A stretch of 9,329 nt of DNA, taken from assembly GCA_002407865.1 (NCBI GenBank), contig DHPI01000045.1:20326-29654 (forward strand), in the 5' to 3' direction. Positions 5,494 through 9,329 of this stretch are shown here, one piece after another; position 1 is the stretch's first letter; each line of letters begins with the position of its first letter. Origin of the DNA: Spirochaetia bacterium UBA5368. GTDB lineage: Bacteria; Spirochaetota; UBA4802; UBA5368. The notes below the pieces were generated by a model. It was not told the DNA's origin. It ran no database searches and worked only from the letters and a program-made list of their open reading frames with translations. Made by a program: the position numbers and the translations under genes.

Positions 5494-6831
5494 ATGTTCA
5501 GAATTTTTAAACCGAAATACCCCGTAATTCTCCAGTCCGGGAAACACGCCATGGCTCGAAGTGCGATAGACAGGCCGGTGCTCGATATTTTGCATCGCCT
5601 GCGGAAAAACGGATACCAGGCGTACCTTGTGGGCGGATGCGTGCGCGACATTTTGATGGGCAAAAAGCCAAAGGATTTTGACATCGTGACCGATGCCCGC
5701 CCGCGGCAGATCAAGCAACTGTTCAGGCGATGCTACCTTATCGGCAAGCGATTCAGGCTTGCGCATGTTTACATCAGCGGCGATCGTTTCGTTGAGGTCG
5801 CGACGTTCCGCGCGTCGGTCGATCCAGAGACAGTGAATGGAGGCCGTTTCGCCGCGAATAACGTGTTCGGCACAATAGATGACGACGCGCTCCGCAGGGA
5901 TTTCACCGTAAATGCGCTGTACTATAGCGCGGTCGAAGATTCCATCGTTGATTATTCCGGCGGCCTTAATGATATAAAAAAGAAAGTTCTCCGGTCGATC
6001 GGAAAGCCCGGCGATCGGTATCGCGATGATCCCGTAAGGATGATCCGCTCCGCTCGCTTCTGCGCCCAACTTGGTATGACACTATCGCGAGAGGATTACA
6101 AGGCAACGCGTGAATGCGCGGTGTTGATACGCGAGGCGAACGCCAGCAGAATGCTGGAAGAGCTGTATAAAATACTACGATGCGGATCTTCTGCCGCTAC
6201 CCTGACAAATCTTGTGAAGTTCGGCTTGCTCGAGTATTGGCTTCCCGAACTGGCAAAAGAGAAATATTATGACAGCCTCACGGCGCGCCTTGCCTCGATT
6301 GATAACCGGCGTAAACAAGAAGAGGATATCCCCGTCTGTGTACTTGTGGCCGCGCTGTTGTACGACCTGTTTATCGATGCGCTTGACGAAAACGGCGCAC
6401 AGCGTGGATTCCAGGATACGTTTGCACTATGCACCACGCAATTTTCCGAGCTTGCGAGCCGTATGCGGCTGCCGCATCGTGAATGGGATAGAATCTGCAA
6501 CATCGTTGCGAGGCAGGGAATATTCACGCGTATAAATGGCAGCCAGAAATGGAAAAAATTTGAGCGCCGTTTTGTGCGAAACGCCTATTTCGACGATGCG
6601 ATGTTGTTTTTCGAAATACAGGCGGAATCGTCAGGGGCCAACACGGAGGAAGTGCGCTACTGGAAGCGTAAATCCGAAGAGGGGCGAAGGGAGGCGGCTC
6701 CCGGAGCGCATAAAAAAGAACAACCTGCCGAACAAAAGCCGGCACGGAAACGACGCCGACGGCGGCGGCCGGAAAAAACGGACGAGAAAAAAGAACTTCT
6801 CGTTCAGAATGGAGATACGCATGCAGGCTGA
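5494..6831 (+). CDS. pcnB: Poly(A) polymerase I-like nucleotidyltransferase
   Basis: This 445-aa class II nucleotidyltransferase adds A residues to RNA 3' ends, tagging RNAs for decay. The head domain has YLVGGCVRDILMGK (44-57, with GG 47-48 and VRD 50-52) and the metal-binding pair D61 and D63 in KDFDIVTDARP. It continues with RFRLAHVYI, VEVATFR and RRDFTVNALYY, then the RDDPVRMIRSARFCAQLGM block (from 177). The Lys-rich GKKPKDFD, the RFRLAHV wording and the arginine-rich C-terminal tail (K415-P426, with a run of seven basic residues at 419-425) match PcnB rather than CCA-adding enzyme, and lack of an HD domain agrees. The start at 5494 has only a weak ribosome binding site, but its first 20 residues (PVIL...HAMARSAID) resemble the PcnB N-terminus, so I did not use the ATG at 5551. 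The 3' end overlaps the next gene by 11 nt. CCA-adding activity cannot be fully excluded by sequence. Confidence 0.88.
   Translation: MFRIFKPKYPVILQSGKHAMARSAIDRPVLDILHRLRKNGYQAYLVGGCVRDILMGKKPKDFDIVTDARPRQIKQLFRRCYLIGKRFRLAHVYISGDRFVEVATFRASVDPETVNGGRFAANNVFGTIDDDALRRDFTVNALYYSAVEDSIVDYSGGLNDIKKKVLRSIGKPGDRYRDDPVRMIRSARFCAQLGMTLSREDYKATRECAVLIREANASRMLEELYKILRCGSSAATLTNLVKFGLLEYWLPELAKEKYYDSLTARLASIDNRRKQEEDIPVCVLVAALLYDLFIDALDENGAQRGFQDTFALCTTQFSELASRMRLPHREWDRICNIVARQGIFTRINGSQKWKKFERRFVRNAYFDDAMLFFEIQAESSGANTEEVRYWKRKSEEGRREAAPGAHKKEQPAEQKPARKRRRRRRPEKTDEKKELLVQNGDTHAG
6811..6814 (+). promoter_or_regulatory. Ribosome binding site inside the end of pcnB, sets the flavoenzyme start
   Basis: GGAG is followed by 6 nt and then the ATG at 6821, within the last codons of pcnB. 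This favours 6821 over the in-frame ATG at 6809, which itself overlaps the site. Translation of the flavoenzyme is probably coupled to termination of pcnB. Confidence 0.6.
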
Positions 6832-8752
6832 ATTGGAGCGACTTTTTTCACCCGTACGCATTAATACGTGCAACCTGAAAAACCGGGCGATAATGCCGGC
6901 GATGGGAACCGGGTATGGCGCGCTCGACGGAACAATCACCGAACGCCTTGAGCGATTTCTCGAGCGTCGCGCCACAGGCGGAGTCGGCCTGATCATCAGC
7001 GAGGTATGCGCTGTCGATCCGCGCGGAAAGGGTTTCCCATCCGAGATCGGCGTCTGGAAGGATGAGTTTATTCCGGGGCTGTCCAGACTCGCGTCGACAA
7101 TTCATCGGGCCGGCGCGAAGATTGCGTTACAGCTCCATCATGCCGGACGGGAAACAATGAAGGATTTCGCCGGCGCCATACCGGAAGCCCCGTCGGCGGT
7201 TCCAAGTGCTATCCTCAATCAGCCGTGCGAGGCGATGTCTGTGGAGCGCATCCAGGAGGTCATCAACGCGTACGCCGAGGGAGCGCGACGTGCGCGAGAC
7301 GCCGGCCTTGATGCCGTCGAGATTCACGGCGCGCACGGATACCTTATCTGCCAGTTCCTTTCGCCATTTTCCAATAAACGCGACGACCAATACGGCGGTT
7401 CGGATGAAAACAGAGCGCGTTTTGCTCTTGAGATCATGCGCGCCGTACGGGACCGGGTGGGCCCTGAATTTCCGGTTATTATGAGGGTGTCAGCCGATGA
7501 GTTGATACGGGGCGGCTACGATCTTTCATATATGAAATGGTTGGCTCCACAACTGGCGAATGCGGGCGCCGATGCGCTGCATGTGTCGCTGGGAGTGTAC
7601 TCAACACCGGGCGGGCTTACGATCGCATCATCGGACGTCGAGGAAGGTTTCAATCTTTTCAGGGTCAGGGCGATCAAGGATGTCGTATCGGTTCCTGTCA
7701 TAGGGGTCGGCAGGATCGTTGATCCCAGAATGGCCGATGCTGCGATTGCGCGCGGCGATGCCGACTGCATCAGCTTTGGGCGGCAGTTGCTTGCCGATCC
7801 CGATGTGCTTATTAAGGCGCGGCGGGGTAAGTATGATGATATCCGCTGGTGTCTGGGCTGCAACCAGGGCTGTATTGATCGCTTGAATTTCGAATTGAAA
7901 TCCGCTACGTGCACCATCAATCCGGACTGCGGGTATGAATATAAACGCACAGGTGAAAAATCCGCCGGGAAGAAAAAAGTGTGGGTCATCGGCGCCGGTC
8001 CGGGCGGGCTCTCCGCCGCGATAACAGCCGCTGATCGCGGGCATGCCGTGTCGCTCTTCGAGCGAAACGCGGCGCCCGGGGGGCAGTTGATATCCGCCGG
8101 CAAACCGCCGCACAAGGAGGCGCTTGGAAAGTGGGTGGCATGGGCGCTTCGCGAACTGAAAAACAGGGGCGTGTGCGTTTCGTGCGCCACAACCGTCGAT
8201 GAAGAGATGCTTGCGAAGGATATGCCGGATGCGGTGATTATTGCGACCGGCGCAGATCCGGCGGTCCCATACATTCCGGGCATCGATGGCGGGTGTGTGC
8301 ACGATGCGCGCGACGTATTGACAGGGAAAACCGAGCTTCGAACTCCCGCGGTAGTGCTCGGGGCGGGCTATGTGGGAATGGAAACCGCCGACTTTCTTAT
8401 GGAGCGCGGTATCGCGGTTACGGTTATCGAAGAGAAGATGCAGCCGCCGGTGCCGCCGCTTACCGCGCATGGTTACTGGCTGAACCGGCGGCTGAAAAAG
8501 GGCGGAAGGTTGCTGCTTGGATGCGCGGTGACGGAAATCGATGGCGATATCGTGCGCTATAAATGCGGAGAAAATAAAGGCGCCGAAAAGGCGTCGATGG
8601 TGGTCACCGCGCTTGGCGCGCGCTCGGAGCAATCGCTGGTGCGTGCGGCGAATGATTTAAAGATAGCGTCAACACTCGTCGGCGATGCCGTGAAGCCGCG
8701 GCGGCTGCTGGAGGCAATCCATGAAGGGGCGCGCGCCGGACGGGAAGTGTAA
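6821..8752 (+). CDS. FadH/enoate-reductase-like FMN-FAD-[4Fe-4S] oxidoreductase
   Basis: This 643-aa protein has the three-part architecture of 2,4-dienoyl-CoA reductase and clostridial enoate reductases (FadH is 672 aa). The N-terminal old-yellow-enzyme barrel (about 1-335) shows RAIMPAM, LHHAGR (105-110), HGAHGYL (169-175, Y174 matching FadH Tyr166), then a VGRIVDP phosphate-binding strand and LLADP. The cluster motif follows: C344, C347, C351 and C364 (CxxCxxxC, 12 residues, C). GAGPGG (391-396) binds FAD and GAGYVG (514-519) binds NAD(P)H; the C-terminal VGDAVKPRR is the usual FAD-binding end. Electrons flow NAD(P)H to FAD to cluster to FMN and reduce an activated C=C. FadH His252 is replaced by Tyr260, so the substrate may be an enoate or another unsaturated compound rather than dienoyl-CoA. 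I chose the ATG at 6821, with GGAG (6811-6814) 6 nt upstream; another ATG at 6809 is in frame. It overlaps pcnB by 11 nt. Confidence 0.87.
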   Translation: MQAELERLFSPVRINTCNLKNRAIMPAMGTGYGALDGTITERLERFLERRATGGVGLIISEVCAVDPRGKGFPSEIGVWKDEFIPGLSRLASTIHRAGAKIALQLHHAGRETMKDFAGAIPEAPSAVPSAILNQPCEAMSVERIQEVINAYAEGARRARDAGLDAVEIHGAHGYLICQFLSPFSNKRDDQYGGSDENRARFALEIMRAVRDRVGPEFPVIMRVSADELIRGGYDLSYMKWLAPQLANAGADALHVSLGVYSTPGGLTIASSDVEEGFNLFRVRAIKDVVSVPVIGVGRIVDPRMADAAIARGDADCISFGRQLLADPDVLIKARRGKYDDIRWCLGCNQGCIDRLNFELKSATCTINPDCGYEYKRTGEKSAGKKKVWVIGAGPGGLSAAITAADRGHAVSLFERNAAPGGQLISAGKPPHKEALGKWVAWALRELKNRGVCVSCATTVDEEMLAKDMPDAVIIATGADPAVPYIPGIDGGCVHDARDVLTGKTELRTPAVVLGAGYVGMETADFLMERGIAVTVIEEKMQPPVPPLTAHGYWLNRRLKKGGRLLLGCAVTEIDGDIVRYKCGENKGAEKASMVVTALGARSEQSLVRAANDLKIASTLVGDAVKPRRLLEAIHEGARAGREV

Positions 8753-8755
8753 GCG

Positions 8756-9329
8756 ATGAACTTGAACGACAACTTTAAACCTCCACTGTACCTGCGCAGC
8801 CCGTTGCTGCAGTCCATGCTGAACAGCAGCAGCCTGCGTAACCGCGGCCGCCAGCGTGTGCTCGAGTGCGAAGAAGAGGTCATCATCGACGCGGGCAGCG
8901 GTGTGCGGCTGCAGGGTTTTCTGTCGAGGCATGGCGATCGTGCGGCGAAAGGGCGTGTCATTATTCTGCATGGATGGGAGGGAAGCGCGCGCTCGGCGTA
9001 TGTAGTGCATACGGGGGAATATTTTTTTTCGCACGGCTATGAAGTTTTCAGGCTGAATTTCCGTGACCACGGCGCAACGCACCATCTCAATGAAGGGCTT
9101 TTCTTTGGAACGCTTATCGACGAGGTGTTCACCGCGGTGAAGCACATTGCGGAAAAGGCGAGCTGCCCGTCGTTTCTTGTCGGATTCTCCCTTGGCGGCA
9201 GTTTCGCGTTTCGCATCGCGCAGCGCTATGCCGCAGAAATGGCCGGTGGATTGCGGCACATCGTCGCGATCAATCCTCCGCTGGACCCGTTGAAGTGCAC
9301 CCGCGACATAGACCGAAACTTTTTATTCC
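8756..9329 (+). CDS. YheT-like alpha/beta hydrolase, N-terminal part, cut by window edge
   Basis: The frame is open from the ATG at 8756 to the right edge for 191 codons. YLRSPLLQSML (12-22) resembles the family's LRSPHLQT segment. H72-G73-W74-E75-G76-S77 corresponds to the HGxEGS oxyanion region. NFRDHGATHHLNEGLF is the typical YheT wording (NFRGHG...). G143-F-S-L-G-G holds the likely nucleophile S145. The acid and histidine of the triad should lie beyond the edge. YheT relatives include esterases and abhydrolase-family lipid hydrolases; the natural substrate in bacteria is not firmly known. The ATG comes 3 nt after the flavoenzyme stop, with GGGAAG (8742-8747) 8 nt before it, so it is the third gene of the pcnB operon. 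Whether it acts on an acyl ester linked to the flavoenzyme's substrate is speculation. Confidence 0.8.
   Translation, partial: MNLNDNFKPPLYLRSPLLQSMLNSSSLRNRGRQRVLECEEEVIIDAGSGVRLQGFLSRHGDRAAKGRVIILHGWEGSARSAYVVHTGEYFFSHGYEVFRLNFRDHGATHHLNEGLFFGTLIDEVFTAVKHIAEKASCPSFLVGFSLGGSFAFRIAQRYAAEMAGGLRHIVAINPPLDPLKCTRDIDRNFLF

Noticed and set aside
6536..6820. 95 additional codons upstream of the flavoenzyme start, making a 738-residue protein
   Set aside because: The stretch overlaps the pcnB coding sequence in another frame and has no resemblance to the barrel domain. A ribosome binding site supports 6821.
7516..8632. Two long minus-strand open frames (255 and 334 codons) opposite the flavoenzyme gene
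   Set aside because: They are mirror frames of a GC-rich gene whose sense strand shows all flavoenzyme motifs. Their products look like random antisense translation.
1..9329. Mobile element, CRISPR array, defence island or RNA gene
   Set aside because: No direct-repeat arrays, transposase, integrase or nuclease genes, and no tRNA or rRNA sequence could be recognised on either strand.

Overview
The window reads as ordinary chromosomal DNA from an anaerobic or facultatively anaerobic Gram-negative-type bacterium. The basis is a ferredoxin-dependent 2-oxoacid oxidoreductase, an iron-sulfur old-yellow-enzyme family reductase, a PcnB-type poly(A) polymerase and a YheT-type hydrolase. Gene content would suit a spirochaete or a delta-proteobacterial lineage, but nothing here fixes the phylum. 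Genes are moderately GC-rich, while the longer intergenic regions are sharply AT-rich. I see no tRNA, rRNA, CRISPR array, insertion sequence, integrase or phage gene.

Layout. (1) Positions 1-456, minus strand: the N-terminal third or so of a FadD-like acyl-CoA ligase that runs off the left edge. (2) Positions 457-881: a divergent regulatory region holding a near-perfect CRP/FNR-family palindrome, a second inverted repeat and an AT-rich tract. (3) Positions 882-3469, plus strand: four tightly packed genes encoding a 2-oxoacid:ferredoxin oxidoreductase in the order delta (ferredoxin), alpha, beta, gamma, most like the branched-chain VOR type. A tandem ACT-domain protein (3549-3977) and a terminator-like hairpin (4003-4025) follow. 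(4) Positions 4140-5270: a stand-alone multi-pass membrane protein of the NagX/HGSNAT-like acyltransferase family. (5) Positions 5494-9329, plus strand: a recognisable promoter, then pcnB, a FadH/enoate-reductase-like flavoenzyme overlapping pcnB by 11 nt, and a YheT-like alpha/beta hydrolase starting 3 nt after the flavoenzyme stop and running off the right edge.

How the genes may fit together. The ligase makes acyl-CoA from free acids. The VOR-type complex interconverts branched-chain 2-oxoacids with acyl-CoA, CO2 and reduced ferredoxin. The ACT protein could sense an amino acid linked to that chemistry. The flavoenzyme reduces an activated double bond, possibly in unsaturated acyl-CoA. This suggests a fatty-acid and amino-acid catabolic neighbourhood, perhaps under a CRP/FNR-type regulator. 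All families are known. I do not see a convincing undescribed system. The most notable points are the CRP-like site, the VOR-ACT association, and an active-site substitution in the flavoenzyme.
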